A DNA stretch of 64,000 nucleotides. Source: Anisodus tanguticus. Its lineage: Eukaryota; Streptophyta; Magnoliopsida; Solanales; Solanaceae. This document shows positions 22,125 through 36,080 of the stretch, piece by piece. Location of the stretch: positions 17,546,954 through 17,610,953 of the forward strand of contig CM067543.1 in NCBI GenBank assembly GCA_034509755.1, written 5' to 3'. Every line of letters starts with the position of its first letter. Positions within the stretch are counted from its first letter, which is position 1. Below the pieces are notes generated by a model that ran no database searches, had not been told where the DNA came from, and saw only the letters and a list, made by a program, of their open reading frames with translations. The translations under genes and the position numbers were made by a program.

Positions 22125-25100
22125 CTCCTACCATATAATATATTTTACAATTAGTGCCATCTCAAATCTCGAATGTTAACCATCATTACAAGCAACTCTG
22201 CCAAGGCAGGAATCGACCCTAATGACCGCCAAGGTCAATCATAGAAGCCCATAACCTATCCTCAAATACCTAGATTGCCGGCTCAAACTTGTTATTTTTC
22301 TACGGGTGAAATGACGTGTACACTCAACCTTAGTTGTATGTAGTATGATCCGATACAAAAATAACCGACATAGTTAAATGGTACACAATGAACCAAGTAA
22401 TATGAAACCTTCCCAAGGTACATGATAACCCTACCACAAGTCCATAACAATTCGCTTGCTCACTTAATCCGTCGTTTCTTCCATCAACTTAGCCCTGTAG
22501 TCTGATTCTCACATATCCAATTTGACTAAACTTGAAATACCTGACTTGGTTACAACCATAACTCTGAATACAATTGGTTACTTCCATACTCATCCTCAGA
22601 ATCGTCATAATCTTTATGTTGAGGCCATAAATCATTGTCAAACCTGTACCTGCAAGGTGCCCTGATCATACTTATCTTTCTTCCGTATCTTCCAAAGATG
22701 TCCTTAATACCTACAGTTCGTAGAACGCATTGTTACACACCGCAAGTCTAAATCATGGCTCTTTCTGACCAGAAAAGAAACTAGCACCTGTATTAAGCCC
22801 ATTGTAAGCATTTCTGTCAGATCCTGACCTTATCCAACGTCGATTGCACAAAATTTAAATTCCTTAGTTTTGTTTCGCTGAGCCAAAGCTACGTGTCAAC
22901 ACCCATCCGTCGAACCCCTCTTAAACTTTCAAATATAATGCTATGCACATCACCCTAGTGATTGTCTTGTCGTGCCAAATCTGTAAAAATTAATTAATCA
23001 CCCAAGAACTCCTAATATTCTATTGTATTTCCTCACAACATCTCCAAGTAATCGTGTAGACCATTAAAATTTTCTATATAGCTGTTATCAACAACATATT
23101 ATCCAATCTTCTTGTAAACTCCAATAACGTTTGGTAAACATTTCATACATCTATTCCAAACCGAAATCCACCGATCCTTCAAAATGGGTTAGTAAAATAT
23201 CCATAAATAATTATGGTAATACCTTCATAAGCCACCCAACTTTAAATGAATAAACCTGACCTGGCTAAAATGCATCATTTCCTAAATGTCATCGATAATC
23301 ACCCTAACTGTTTCCAAACCTTTATACCAGAAAACTAAGCTTCTACTAAATCTGCGGTGACTCATTCTCATATGTTGTTCTTGAATACACAATTTTGCGT
23401 TGTTGTTTTCAACCTCAAAGTTGAAATTGTCCATGTCGTCAACCAAATACCGATGAGCTATACCTTATTACCTTAAATATTTATGGAAATGTAATTACTT
23501 CGAACGCTCTTCCTTTTAATTCTGACCAACTCGTTCATCATCTCGAACACTCTAATATAAGGCCCTTGGCCACGTACCTCGCCCTTCACAATTATAAAAT
23601 CTATGAGTATAATACCTACAGTCCATGCTTCTTCCTCGCACAATTACTCTCAAGTCATTCGCATTTGAAATGCTCAACCACACTATCCAATTGTCAACCC
23701 TTCGACACAATCCACTACCACCGACATAGTCTTACCTCAAAATTATTCCTTGACTTTAAATTGTAGAGATTTTTTCTTAACAATCAATACAAGCTCGTCT
23801 ATTTGAAAATGCCATGAAATTATATATCTTGATACTACCTAATTTATCTCCCCATAAATCTCCAATCGTCAAGTCTTGTTGGCTCTTTCCATACACCAAT
23901 TAAATTTAGCCATAGATTTCTTCCTCACCCACTTTTATCACTATTCTACTATAACTGAAAGATGTAATATAATGTCACCAAGACCCGTGCATGCTTCAAG
24001 TATTTATGATTCTTCAAAACAAGTCTTACGAAAATTAATCCCCCAAAACCACTAGTGAGATGCCTTTCCCTTACTTCCTTCTCTACCATATTCCATTCAA
24101 GATCATTTTTATCATTATCAACCAAAAATCACTCAAACCCACCCGTGGGGTGAATCTGAATATTGTACTTCTTTAAAACTAGTTAAGCCAATCATTGAGA
24201 TAGTGGCAAACCACAAGCTACAGCATTTGAAAGTTCCCCTTGCCTTACTCGAATCTTTATGAGAACTTTTTCGACCTAAATGCAATTTTACATACAATTT
24301 CCCCACAAAGCCTTTCTAACTGCAATACCGATCAAACCTGATCATACCCACAAGGTTAATTATCTTCGTTGTACTACTTCAACCCACCGCTGACTTAGTC
24401 CATAAATTATAGGGTGATCCTTAACTCTTGCACACAAGATCATATCGATGTCCCCATATAGATTACAGTAGTTTCCTTATAAATTCCTCAGCAGATGAAT
24501 TGCCCTTCCATTTTGATTCATGAGGTTACCAACTCAATATAAACAGCTGAGGGTCCCTTGGTGAATCCATTGCTCCTTACCTTAACTAACCCTCAATTAA
24601 TTTCCTTAAGTCTACTTCGTAAATGGAATCTGTTACCATCCCCTATCACTTGTAGAAACTTGTCGAGCCTAAGCAACTTATACAATACTCACCTTTCTTC
24701 TCACAACTTTAGTGTAACAATCAAAACTCCTGTAAGTAGTTCAAAATTCATGCTCGTCTCTCACTAAAGTCATTCGATTAGTCAATTTATGTTCATTCCC
24801 CACATGTCTACAATGTAATCCACCCTACCGACTGAATCGTGTTCCTTAGTGTTCCTTTCACAAATAGAATAACCTCACACAAGATAAACAATCTCATAGT
24901 TCAACAATGATTTCTCATCTCCCTACACCAAAATATCAAGTGAACCTACAACCACGGACTTAACTGAAATAACACACCCGATTATTCCCGCAAGATTTAA
25001 TCTTCTATACTAACCTTTGTTGGATGAGCACATCTACTACTTGGGCTCGCCATATCACTGAGAATGGTGTATTTGAATTTCTTCCATTACATTTTTGTCT

Positions 25101-25450
25101 ATTCAAGTAGCTGAAGAATCTTCACACACTCCCCATTACAAGTCCTACTTCCCCATACCTCATCACAAAAGTCATCTTTCATGATAATATGCCTCCCCAC
25201 GATTTCTTTCATAGCCTTATCATTTGTTCTTCTTGTTCAATCAAAGATTTATCCTAGTTTTTCTTTACCTTTAGGATATTAATATATGTTCTATCATATT
25301 GTATCCTAAGAAATCCTTATGTTGCGTCAAAACCACTCATGTGGAATCTTCAAGCCACAACACTTATCACCTAGTTGTTCTGCTGAATATACCCTTTAAA
25401 ATAATCAACTCACTCCCCAATAACCCTTATGCCATAGAAACACTCATCCA
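22125..25450 (-). other. Decayed interior of element C
   Basis: AT-rich, stop-riddled sequence between the pol remnant and the B insertion. Patches resemble A's interior (for example the GTGCCAAATCT segments at 22972 and 1972). No protein motif is convincing. The plus-strand frames at 23566-23766 and 24558-24767 are not supported as genes. Confidence 0.55.
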
Positions 25451-27802
25451 TGTCACACCCTAACTTCAGGGGATGTGCCCGAGCGTACCACTTGTATATC
25501 ATAGCATGAACATATGATTGTTTAGGCCGACGAGGCCTCAGAATGACAATCACAAGAGAAATTGGAAATAACAACCAGAACAAGTGATAGTAGAACCAAT
25601 TAGATTGACTAATCTCAGAAGGTCGGCAAGGCCATAAAAATAGTACTATTAGATTGACAAGAAGGTCGACCAGGCCATACAGAAAGACAATATATAACTC
25701 ACTCTACAAGACTTTAAGAGTCATATAATTAACAACCTGGTCAGGACAGGGCCCCGCCATACCCATGTGTATAAATGCATACCCAAACTCCGACAGCAAC
25801 TCCGGAAGAAGAGGAGTGCTCCAACTCAAGCTGAGTAGTGACCCTACTAAAGAGTCTCGTCGAATCATCAATCTGCACCTATACGTATGAAAACAATGTC
25901 ACTAGAAAAAGGGATATCAGTACGAAAGATATATTGAATATGTAAGATAGGTAACACAAATAAATAAGGAATGTATAATATGAGAAGGATACATAAGTCA
26001 ACCTGAAACTCATATCAAGCCTCTAAGGGCATACCCTGTCACAATCATGAATCTATATGCATGTCTGTAAAATAAAGTTGCTCGGTAGGGCCATATAATG
26101 TAATATCCAGTCTCTATGTGGGGCAAATCATATCATAATATATATATCGTATCCGATCTCGATGAGGACTCGGTTGTAACCGACTAAAATGTGGGACTCG
26201 ATAATATCAAAACCAACTACAGTGGTGTACACAAATAGGTGAAGTACCCGGCAGACTGTAGTGCAACTTGGTAAGAAAATAGCTACATATAAGTGAAATA
26301 TAAGACAAACTTCAAAGGATATCACAAGCAGAGCCGGAGTGACCTATCGTCATTATCCTCTGATTATTGTTATTGGCGCTACGTTGAAGAGTCTCAATAC
26401 TGTTAATTTGGATCACATAGAATCCAAGAGATGCAATGGATGAAAAATACCCACAGATTAGGATCAATTTGTCAAAGAAGACTTTTTGCTACTCAATTTC
26501 ACAAGAGAGAATTCTAATCAAAGAAACGATATATCGAGTCATGCCAAGAAAGAAAGTTTCCTTACATACCTTGTCGTTGAAGCTATATGGATCCCACGAG
26601 TACTCGTACGCTCTACAAATGATTATCTATATTATACGATCAATTCATATCAACAACAGATTCATTACTAATAAGAAGTTCTTTTAGACATTTTGTCGAA
26701 CAACTTGAGTTCATAACTTTGTAAGATCATTTGTAGCTTAAGTTTCACACATATCATCACTAAAATCTTCATTACTACTGCTACTCAACTCCACAACTCC
26801 ACCCATAGCTTCACAACTTCATATAGCAACTTTAAATCACATAAAACAGCCCACAACAACACAATTACCTTCAAGTTCACGAAACTCATGTTCTATGAAA
26901 TTTTCTTCAACAATTCGTCCTCAAATACTTGTATAATCTTAAAGATAAGAAGGTGGAAATGAAACTTACCTTAAACCTCAAGAATCTCTCCAAAAGAGAA
27001 CTTACTTCAACACCAAGAATTCTCCAAGAATCGATACACTAAGGAATAAGATGATCTAACGATGATCACTGGATTCTTTATGTTAGATTTACATAGTTTA
27101 TCTCGGATTTTCACTTGGGATCACTTGAAATCCCTTAGAGAGAATATGAGAACTAGTAAGGGTTATGAAAATAAGGTGAAATGATGTTTTTTGTCAAAGT
27201 AGGGTCTATTTATAGCAACTTAATAAATTGCCACCGACTCAATCTGTGACACAGTCTGCGGTTCGCAGATTGTGTCGTAGACTATGCCAGATTCTTAAAA
27301 TGTACATAACGTTTTGTATAGAGCTCACATTGACAAACAATTTATTGTGGTGAAAAGTAGACTCGCTGAAATTGAATTTAGATATGTCATGAACCCCATA
27401 ATACCTTATATACTAGAAGATATACCCCCATAAAGTTGGACAAAATCCTGTCCAGAATTCTTCCTACATTCTCTCGAATTTCAACGACCTTAGTTTCTTC
27501 AATTCGTTTAACCCCAAACTATTAAGAGACTTAATTAACACTTATTTAAAACCTTTATTAACATTTAGGAGGGATATTAACCTCTCTGAGCTCACGTTAG
27601 TTAACTCACAACACAATCAACCTCGAAAGTATGGGGTGTAACCTGATGAATCTTATTTTCGTTGATTCACTAAATTTTAAACCATTATGAAACTAACTCA
27701 ACACACCCACAAGCCTTTGAAATTCTCTTGGGGGAGTCCTACTATCTCCAAGCCTATGTTAGCTACGTTACGATAACAACGCATGAAATACGAGGTGTAA
27801 CA
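25451..27802 (-). repeat. 3' LTR of B
   Basis: 2352 bp. Minus-strand TATAAATAG at 27206-27214 is followed at slightly higher coordinates by the hairpin described at 27249. Short frames within it (26128-26687) also appear in the other LTR and are not genes. Confidence 0.9.
27249..27275. promoter_or_regulatory. 12-bp-arm inverted repeat upstream of B's LTR TATA box
   Basis: ACACAGTCTGCG, loop GTT, CGCAGATTGTGT: 11 of 12 positions pair. The same block is at 34959-34985 in the 5' LTR, with two more changes. It lies about 35 bp upstream (in element sense) of TATAAATAG. Function is inferred. Confidence 0.5.
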
Positions 27803-28195
27803 TCTTTCTCCCCTTAAGAACATTCATCCTCGAATGTTGAGGAAAAGTTATAACTCTCAGGATTTCCAATGCCACACAAGGCCATAAAATAACATAACAT
27901 AATGATATCGGCCCCACACGACCAACCATCTATCTAGGAATTAAAAAGGATTAGTCATATCTCACCTCAACTGTCAACTATTAAAGCATGAGCTACATAT
28001 GTCACATATACCTCAGTAACATTGCCTGAACAAGATATATAAAATATGTTTGATAGATATGATAGAAATATGGAAATTGTATCGCACGAGTTTCGTTATA
28101 ACCTTTTAGCTAGAATAAACAAGGGTTCATAGACTTCATGTCTTTCTTAACTTATCAATTCATCTCTTTTACCCCATTCCTACCTTCACAACACC
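27803..28195 (-). other. Polypurine tract and 3' untranslated part of B
   Basis: Minus-strand TTAAGGGGAGAAAGA abuts the 3' LTR, and the next segment, CATTCATCCTCGAATGTTG on the plus strand, is shared with D at 39565-39583. No coding seen. Confidence 0.75.
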
Positions 28196-28546
28196 CTAAT
28201 CGGAGGTCATCCTTTTAGTCCACAACATATGGACTTGGAGATATAGAATAACAAATGAGATATTTTTTAAGACAAATTCTATGTACCCTGAACACCCTTG
28301 ACTATGATATACGAAGTGAATCTTCTTTACACTTTCGTAACATTGATGTAGGATTTTTTTTATTAAAATTCCTTTAACTCTCGGACACGTCCATTCAATC
28401 AATGGAAGATCTGTACTTCTGACCATATAAGGTCTCGTAGGAATGCATTTAGATATTAAGATGATAATTGCTATGATACATAACTCTTTGAGGGGTAAGT
28501 GACCTTCCCACTTTCCTTTGAAACCCAGCATACCTACTTGCAACAT
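28196..28546 (-). pseudogene. pol: Element B pol remnant: integrase
   Basis: The minus frame opens LDEMLQVGMLGFKGKWEGHLPL, matching the end of a gypsy integrase core (in D: NFKGSWDAHLPFIEF). The homology then shifts frame and reads SNYHLNI, a stop, MHSYETLYGQKYRSSID, the block seen intact in D as MAPYETLYGRKCKSH. Stops and at least one frameshift make it non-functional. The catalytic part is not found upstream. Confidence 0.7.
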
Positions 28547-28549
28547 TTC

Positions 28550-31500
28550 ATCAAGCGTCTATATTGTGCTTTTGTCCTGGTCACTAATCCAGGGTAAAAT
28601 TATAACAGGGTTTTCCTGTGCTTCTAACCTTTCTAAAGGAATCTCTAGAAGTTCACTGTAACCGAGCTCCTCTATTTGCGATAATATATATTGGAATGTC
28701 CTGAAGTCATAAGTTCTTCGTCTATATACTTTACTTGTATGATCTTCTACTGTGCGAATAGCTTATTCTGGCAAGGAATGGGTTAATCTTATAAATAAAT
28801 CTATCATCCATCATCTGTGTAGCATTTATAATAAGAGCGGGGTGAACTCATACTGAACTTTACCTTTTAACTACCTTTTTATTCCTTCGTCGGAGACCCT
28901 GTTCTCTTAATTGGCCCTATAGGCTTAGATACTTTATCTTTACCTGCTAACCATTAGGTTATTATGCTAAAACTCAACAATAATCCTTTTCACGTTATTA
29001 CAGCAATGCATGACTTTAGTACCCTGTACATTTTCGTCGAACTAAGTTAAATAGGATAGCGAGAATAATGCACTTCCGCTCAAGCCTTGCTCTAGAAACC
29101 CGTTACATCTAGGACACACAAAATTGACCTGGGTATCGGAGAACTCCATCTCCATTTAACTCGAATATTGGCTTATTTTTCCATGGGATGTTCCTTTTCG
29201 GTAGTACTGACTCTGTATTCTCATATTATTACTCTTCTACCCTTGCCACAGGGGTGGCGCTACTACCTTTTTCGCTTTTCTCGACCTCTAAATAAGTTAA
29301 TCCACCCATATGTCATTTATTATGTTGCCCTGAAGGCTTATGCTTTATTCTATTAAACTCTCTCTTTTGAACTGTAATGGACAGAATCCATATATTGTTA
29401 TTCTTTCACTAGACCAACCAAGGGGCTATTACTATGTTCAGGTTAGTAACTCTATCTTATGAATCATTTTATCTAAAGGATTACCTTATTCTCATATGGA
29501 CTTGCCTTTATTTACTCCTTTTTTCAAGAAGCATTACTTCCTTTTAAGAAGACCCATAGGTATTTGTATCATTGCAACTTATCCTGGAGGGCGTCTTTAC
29601 CATTAGTGGGAGAAACGCATCTCGATTTTTGGTTATTGTCACCTCAGGATATCACGTTATCACTCTAATGCATGATTGCTTATTTATGGCCTTGAGTTAT
29701 GAGTCCTAAAACTTTCTTGGCTTTTGCAACTACCTTTAAGTGTAATCGACCTCATTTCCCTATCTATTCTCGGTCTGCACATCACAATATATTGATTTAT
29801 TTTAACCTCTATCGTCTAGGATTTTCTCTTACATACCTTATCCTTAAGTTCCAGTCTGGGTTGTACCATTGGTCCCTTATTCAATCAACACATCAAATGG
29901 TGGTTTTTAACGTATTCCTTATTAGATATATACTATGCTTAAACCATTGTATTTGGATAAATTTCTCCTCACCTCTTAGCTAATATATTTTAACAATATA
30001 CTTCTAGCCATCATGTCGTCATGTATCCTTATAGGATCTTGGCACTTTTAACTGCCCGCAATTAACCTCCTTACCTTCAGATCCACTCTCGCTCTGATAG
30101 TACAAATCCTGAGTGCTTTCTTAGTTGTTTGTGTTCCCTTCCAGGTTTCGTCCCCTTTAGCTTGATTTACTTAATTCCAGCCTCATTTGCGTCGTTATTT
30201 TCCATCTAAATTATTTCTCGAGAGTTGTGATCACTTACTGGTGTAGTTAAAACTCCATGATCTTAGACCATTCCATATTGTAAAATATTGTATCGACGGA
30301 CATCTCTTCTAGCCTGATGGCTAGCCTTTTTCCAGGTTCTATATGTATCATCTTTTGTCTTAATTCAATTCTCTCCTTTCATTCACTATTTCTAAATACC
30401 CCTTTGGCTTATATACCTTTGTCTTTACTTACTGGCCATGCTATTCTTTTTTTAGCCTTATATATCTAGTAGCTCTTACCATTGCTTAGTTCCTTTAACC
30501 AAGAAGTTGCTACTATTTCTTTCTTAGCATTGTTACTTACATATCATTCTATAGTCATGACGCATTCATCAATTTGAATAACACTAGCTGGTTCATCCTG
30601 GAATTTCTTCTTCATAACCTTATCATCTTCTTATTAAACCTATCATGAGATCCCTGTATTTATATGTTCACCATAGTATCTTCCCTATAGGAGGAGGACC
30701 ACTCTCTATGCTTTGAGATTTTCGTCCTGAAAAGTCATATTATTGTCTCAACTTTTTTCATACTTCGGCGATCTTTTAACAATTTACCATTTGGTTCAAA
30801 CAATTTTCTCTTACTAGGGATTACCAAACCATTTACACAGACATAACATCATGTGTCCGTAACTGGCATCCTCAGTCTCAAAAGACTATTTATCTTCTAG
30901 TTAGAACATTTAATCTTTAGGGATTCTTTCTTGATAACCTTTAAGGATTACCCCTTCCCCTTTATAATTTATTCTCTTACTGTTTGATTGCTTACCTTGC
31001 AACTTCTCAATGTATTTCATTGTGACAATCTTCCGAGGTTCCAACACTTGTTTCGTTCAGTCGAGGAAATTTCCCAATATTGATACTTCTAAATTAGGGA
31101 TCTAAATCATCCGATTGGTATTTTTTGTTGACATTTGGTTGTCCCATTCTCATAGTAGATGCTTAGTCTCATAACATATTCATCTTCTCAACTCAACATT
31201 TATTTATTCTTGTCTTCTGAGTTGCTTGGTGACCAACCTGTCATATAACTATCGTATGACTCTATGTTATTCCTCATACTGCTCACATATGCCACTTATA
31301 CTTGCATCATCCATTTTCTATCAATCCCACTTCTTACCTTAGTTCGGGTATTTTGTAATAAAAACCCTCTCGCTTTTAACTCATTTTCTTTAATCGGCCT
31401 TATCTTTAAGGAACTTACTATTTTCGCTCCGCTTTTAAGCACAACCCTCCATGAGGGAAAACATTTACAGTGCATACCAAGATTCCAATACCTAGCTCCT

Positions 31501-31855
31501 AAATATTCAAGATCTTCAAAGGTCATATCCAACTAACAATTCCCGAGTACATCATGTATACATATCTTCTAAATGGGGGGGGGGGGGGTACCTTTAATGT
31601 AATTGTACTATTCTTCAATACTTGCCCATGCTATAGATCATTCTAACTTTTACTAGCTCCCGATATCTCACTTCTTTCTAAAATTACATTTATCGACATT
31701 GGTAAATCATAAGCTGGAATAGGTATCTCTAATTGTGGTTCCACTGCTACTGACGGCAAGATAATAATATTTACATCATTCTACTTGAATGTCAATCTCC
31801 TTACAATCCTCTGCATTTAGGTACTCTGTACTTTCTTTACTTTATCCCTTTGTAT
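28550..31855 (-). other. Decayed interior of B
   Basis: No domain I can name. A run of 14 G is at 31575-31588. Frames at 29168-29356, 29699-29983 and 31264-31536 lack support as genes. Confidence 0.5.
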
Positions 31856-31863
31856 CTTAAAAC

Positions 31864-32662
31864 TAGAGATGGCAGTGGATCCCAGACCCAGTCCGGATCC
31901 GGTGGATCCAGATCCATTTTATAGGATATGAATCTTCAAAATTTGGACCCGACGGATCCGATCTGGATCCATTTCTAACTGATCGGATCTGGATTTGGAT
32001 CTTGTATTTGAGATTCGTATCCGGTCCAGATCCGACCCGTGGATCCATTTTTTATTAAATATATTCATAACCTAGAATGTAATTTTATAAGTATTTTCTT
32101 AAAATTGCTAAGGACATCCTTGCAAGTTTAATTCTCAAAACAAGTTTAATTTATCCCCGCGTTAACTCAAAAAAAAGAAGAAGTAACTTCGATAATGAAA
32201 TCAATGTTATATTAGTGAATGACTAACATCTCCATAGACAAGTAGTTAAAATTATATTCACTTCATTTGTGAAGATTCCAAGCACATGCAAGTTCTGCAT
32301 TGTGGAAATACTAGTCAGCATTTTCCAAAACTATTGTCATTGTCCAACATTTTCAATTAATAGCTCACAATCAAAACGAGACAACAAACAAAATATCTCA
32401 AATGAACATTTCAAAATTGAAACACAGTAAACTGTTAGCTAAGTAAAAATCGTTTGTCAGTTCAAAATAAAATTCTTAGCAAGGTTACATTCTTAGCAAG
32501 GCAAATTTTTTTACATGTGGATCCAGATCTGATCCGTGGACCTGGTGGATCCGATGGATCCGGATTTGGATCTGATTTTTATGGACCCGATGGATCTGAA
32601 TCCAGGTATGAAAAATGGATCTGGATCTGGATTTAGTAGGATCCGATCCGTTGCCATCCCTA
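31864..32662. mobile_element. hAT-2: non-autonomous hAT transposon inside B
   Basis: Ends TAGAGATGGCA at 31864 and TTGCCATCCCTA at 32662 are inverted repeats with one mismatch in the first 11. The 8-bp target duplication CTTAAAAC is perfect (31856-31863 and 32663-32670). Both subterminal regions consist of many GGATCC and GGATCTGGATC units; the middle is AT-rich. Frames at 31863-32048 and 32454-32676 are translated repeats. About 0.8 kb, no transposase. Confidence 0.95.
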
Positions 32663-32670
32663 CTTAAAAC

Positions 32671-33036
32671 CAACACTTTACATTTCTAGGCTTTCATTAT
32701 TTCTTCTGCAAATATAAGTGAGACAAATGCTCATACTCTGAAACTTCAACATAATACTCGCACTTGGTAGGGGTTATTCATTTACTGGCTATGAATGTGA
32801 ACTAACCGAAGCCTTTCTAGTAATTGGTATTACTAAAATAGTATAAAGCAGGAGTTAGACTTGAATTCTTAAAACTCAGCTCTATTGCACAATCTATGAG
32901 ATGAAAGAATAGAAACCATCCTTAAATGCCCTGTAGCTTCCTATTTATAAGTGTGGGGCACAACACACCCATAAACAAGACTCTACTAGACACAGCTTGA
33001 AAACTTCCTAGAATAGACCTGCTCTGATACTAAGTT
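32671..33036 (-). other. 5' leader of B with primer-binding site
   Basis: The leader at 32860-33036 is conserved with D at 43745-43928 (AAATGCCCTGTAGC, AACAAGACTCTACTAGACAC). The tRNA-iMet site is the complement of 33021-33032, with one mutation. Confidence 0.75.
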
Positions 33037-33146
33037 TGTCACACCACAGCTTCATGGGATGTAGCCAGCACCCGGCGCTTGAACACACCGAGCGTACCAC
33101 TTCTATATCATAACGTGAAAATATAACTGTCTGGGCCGACAAGGCC

Positions 33147-33332
33147 TCAAAATGACAATCACAAGAGAAACTGGAAATAACAACCTGAACAAGTGACAGT
33201 AGAACCAACATGTGTACATATATCATAAGGCTGACAAGTCCTCAGAATGACAATCACAAGAGAAACTAGAAATAACAACCTGAACAAGTGACAGTAGAAC
33301 CAACATGTGTACAAGCCCGACAAGGCCACAAC
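33147..33332. repeat. 93-bp tandem duplication in B's 5' LTR
   Basis: The block beginning CCTCAAAATGACAATCACAAG recurs 93 bp later as CCTCAGAATGACAATCACAAG. The 3' LTR has a single copy (25538 region), so the duplication arose after integration. Confidence 0.85.
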
Positions 33333-33646
33333 TAATCTCATAAGGCCAACAAAGCCATAACAATAGTACTATCAGACTGACAAGAAGGCCGACCAGTCCA
33401 TATAGAATGACAATACATAACTCACTAGTCGACAAGCCTTTAAGAGTCATATAATTAAAAATCAGGTAAGGACAAGACCCGACATACCCATAATATGTGT
33501 ATAAATGCATACCCAAACTCAGACAGTAACTCCGAAATAAGAAGAGTGCTCCAACTCAAGCTGAGTAGTGACCCTACTAAAGAGGCTCGTCGAATCATCA
33601 ATCTGCACCTATATGTATGAACACAATGTCACTAGAAAAGGGGATA

Positions 33647-33667
33647 TCAGTACGAAAAATGTACTGA
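33647..33667. other. Conserved stem-loop in B's 5' LTR
   Basis: TCAGTAC (33647-33653), 7-nt loop, GTACTGA (33661-33667). In the 3' LTR the left arm is kept at 25917-25923 while the right arm has decayed to ATATTGA. Confidence 0.7.
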
Positions 33668-35519
33668 ATATGTAAGATAGTCAACATAGATAAATAAGGA
33701 ATGTAAAACAAGAGAAGGATACAAAAGTCAACCTGAAACTCGTATCAAGCCTTTGAGGGCATACCCTATCACAATCATGAATCTATATGCATGTCTGAAA
33801 AATGAAGCTGCTCAGTGGGGCCATATAATGTAATATCCAGTCTCTATGTGGGGCAAATCATATCATAATATATATATCGTATCCGGCCTCGATGAGGACT
33901 CAGTCGTACCCGACCCAAATGTGGAACTCGGTAATAACAAAACCAACTACAATGGTGTACACAAATAGGTGAAGTACCCGGCAGACTGTAGCGCAGCTCG
34001 GTAAGAAAATAGCTACATATAGATAAGTGAAATGTAAGACAGACTTCAAAGGATTTCACAAGCAGAGCCGGAGTGACCTATCGTCGTTATCCTATGACTA
34101 TTGTTATTGACGCTACGTTCAAGAGTCTCAATACAGTTAATTTGGATCACATAGAATCCAAGAGATGATATGGATAAAAAATACCCATAGATTAGGATCA
34201 ATTTGTCAAAGAAGACTTTTCGCTACTAAATTTCACAAAAGAGAATTCTATTCAAATAAATGATATATCGACTCATGCCAATAAAGAAAGTTGCCTTACA
34301 TACCTTGTCACTGAAGCTATTTGGATCCCACGAGTCCGTGTACACTCTACTAATGATTATCTACATTATACGAATGATTCATATCAATAACAAATTCATA
34401 ACTAATAAGAAATATTTTTTAGACATTTTGTCGAACAACTTGAGTGCATAACTTTGTAAGATCATTTGTAGCTTAAGTTTCACACATATCATCACAATAA
34501 TCTTCATTACTACTCCTACTCAACTCCAAAACTCCATTCATTTATTAACAACTTGATATAGCAACTTCAAATAACACAAAATAGCCCATAACAACACAAC
34601 TTAGCTTCAAGTTCACCAAACTCATGTTCTATGAAACTTTCTTCAACAATTCATCCTTAAATACTTGTATAATCTTAAATATAAGGTGGAAATGAAACTT
34701 ACCTTAAACCTCAAGAATCACTCCAAAAAAGATCTTACTTCAACACCAAGAATCGATACAATAAGGAAGAAGATCATCTAACGATGATCATTGGATTCTT
34801 TACATTAGATTTACGTAGTTTATCTTGGATTTCACTTGGGATCACTTGAAATCCTTTAGAGAGAATATGAGAGCTAGTTAGGGTTATAAAAATGCGGTTT
34901 TGGTCGAAGGAGGGTCTATTTATAGCAACTTAAGAAATTACCTCCTACTCAATCTGTGACACAGTCTGCGGTTCGCAAATTATGTCGCAGACTATGCCAG
35001 ATTCGTAAAACGTTCATAACGTTTTGTACAGAGCTCCGATTGACAAACAGTTTATTGCTTTGGAAAGTAGACTCGCTGAACTTGAATTTAGATATGTCAT
35101 GAACCTAATAATATCTTATATACTAGATTAAATACCTCCACAAAGTTGGATCAAAATCCTGTCCAGAATTCTTCCTACCTTTCCTCGAATTTCAGCGAAC
35201 TTAATTTCTTCAATTCGTTTAACCCCAAACTTTTACGAGTCTTACTTAACACTTATTTAAAACTTTCCTGAACCTTGAAGTGGGATATTAACCTCTCCGA
35301 GCTCACGTTAGTTAACTCAGGACACAATCGACCTCGAAAGTATGGGGTGTAACCTGATGAAACTTACTTTCATTGATTCGCTAAGTTTTAAGCCATTCCG
35401 AAACTTACTCAACACACCCACAAGCCTTTGAAATTATCTTGTGGGAGTCCTACTATCTCCATGCATATATTAGCTACGTTATGATAACAACGCACGAAAA
35501 CACGAGGTGTAACAGCCCA

Positions 35520-36080
35520 ACACCCGAGTAACTAGCTCTAGAAGACATGTCAATCAATGCGATACTTCCCACCACCACTACCATTCTCAAGAATGTCACT
35601 GAACCAGAGAGTCAGAATCATAACTCCACCCCACAGGTTTTTTTGGGTCATAGCTCTAATTCGAATCTAATCATGCGCCATCAACACCAAAACATACATT
35701 CCAAAATAAACAATGTCAAAATTGACTCTTTATATCCGAACCCGATAACATGTCCCCACCAGCAATGAGAGAATATAAGAATGAGGATAAGCTATCAATT
35801 TAATTAAACTCGCATAAAGAGATTTATCCAGATACCAATAGGACAAACTAGCACGAAAAGAATGAACCAGATACCAATCAGAACAAAACAACATGAAAGA
35901 ATGAACAAGATACTAATAAGAACGACCAACATGAAAGAATGAAAGAAATGAAGTGTTTCCTAAATGGCCCATAGCCTCTCGAAGATGGGTACGGACTTCT
36001 ACGAATCAATTCGCGAGACTTTACTAGACATTGCTCTTGTACTCATTAGACCAGTTAACCTAGAGACTCTGATACCAATT
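35520..36080 (-). other. 5' leader and primer-binding site of element C
   Basis: C's interior resumes after B. The minus-strand TTGGTATCAGAG at 36067-36078 is the tRNA-iMet primer site, next to the 5' LTR at 36081. The leader at 35930-36060 (CCCATAGCCTCTC, TAGACATTGCTCTT) is conserved with A's leader at 4500-4575. Confidence 0.8.

Larger units (their letters stand above)
25451..35514 (-). mobile_element. Ty3/gypsy element B, nested in C's interior
   Basis: LTRs 25451-27802 (3') and 33037-35514 (5') start TGTCACACC and end GAGGTGTAACA. The primer-site complement GCTCTGATACTA is at 33021-33032, one base off the consensus. A polypurine tract sits beside the 3' LTR (27803-27820, minus strand). 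Flanks ATCCA and GCCCA differ by two transitions and are read as a decayed 5-bp duplication. The interior holds integrase fragments and hAT-2. Confidence 0.9.
33037..35514 (-). repeat. 5' LTR of B
   Basis: 2478 bp. Longer than the 3' LTR mainly through a 93-bp tandem duplication (33147-33239 and 33240-33332 region) and an extra segment near 33068. TATA complement at 34916-34924. Confidence 0.9.
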
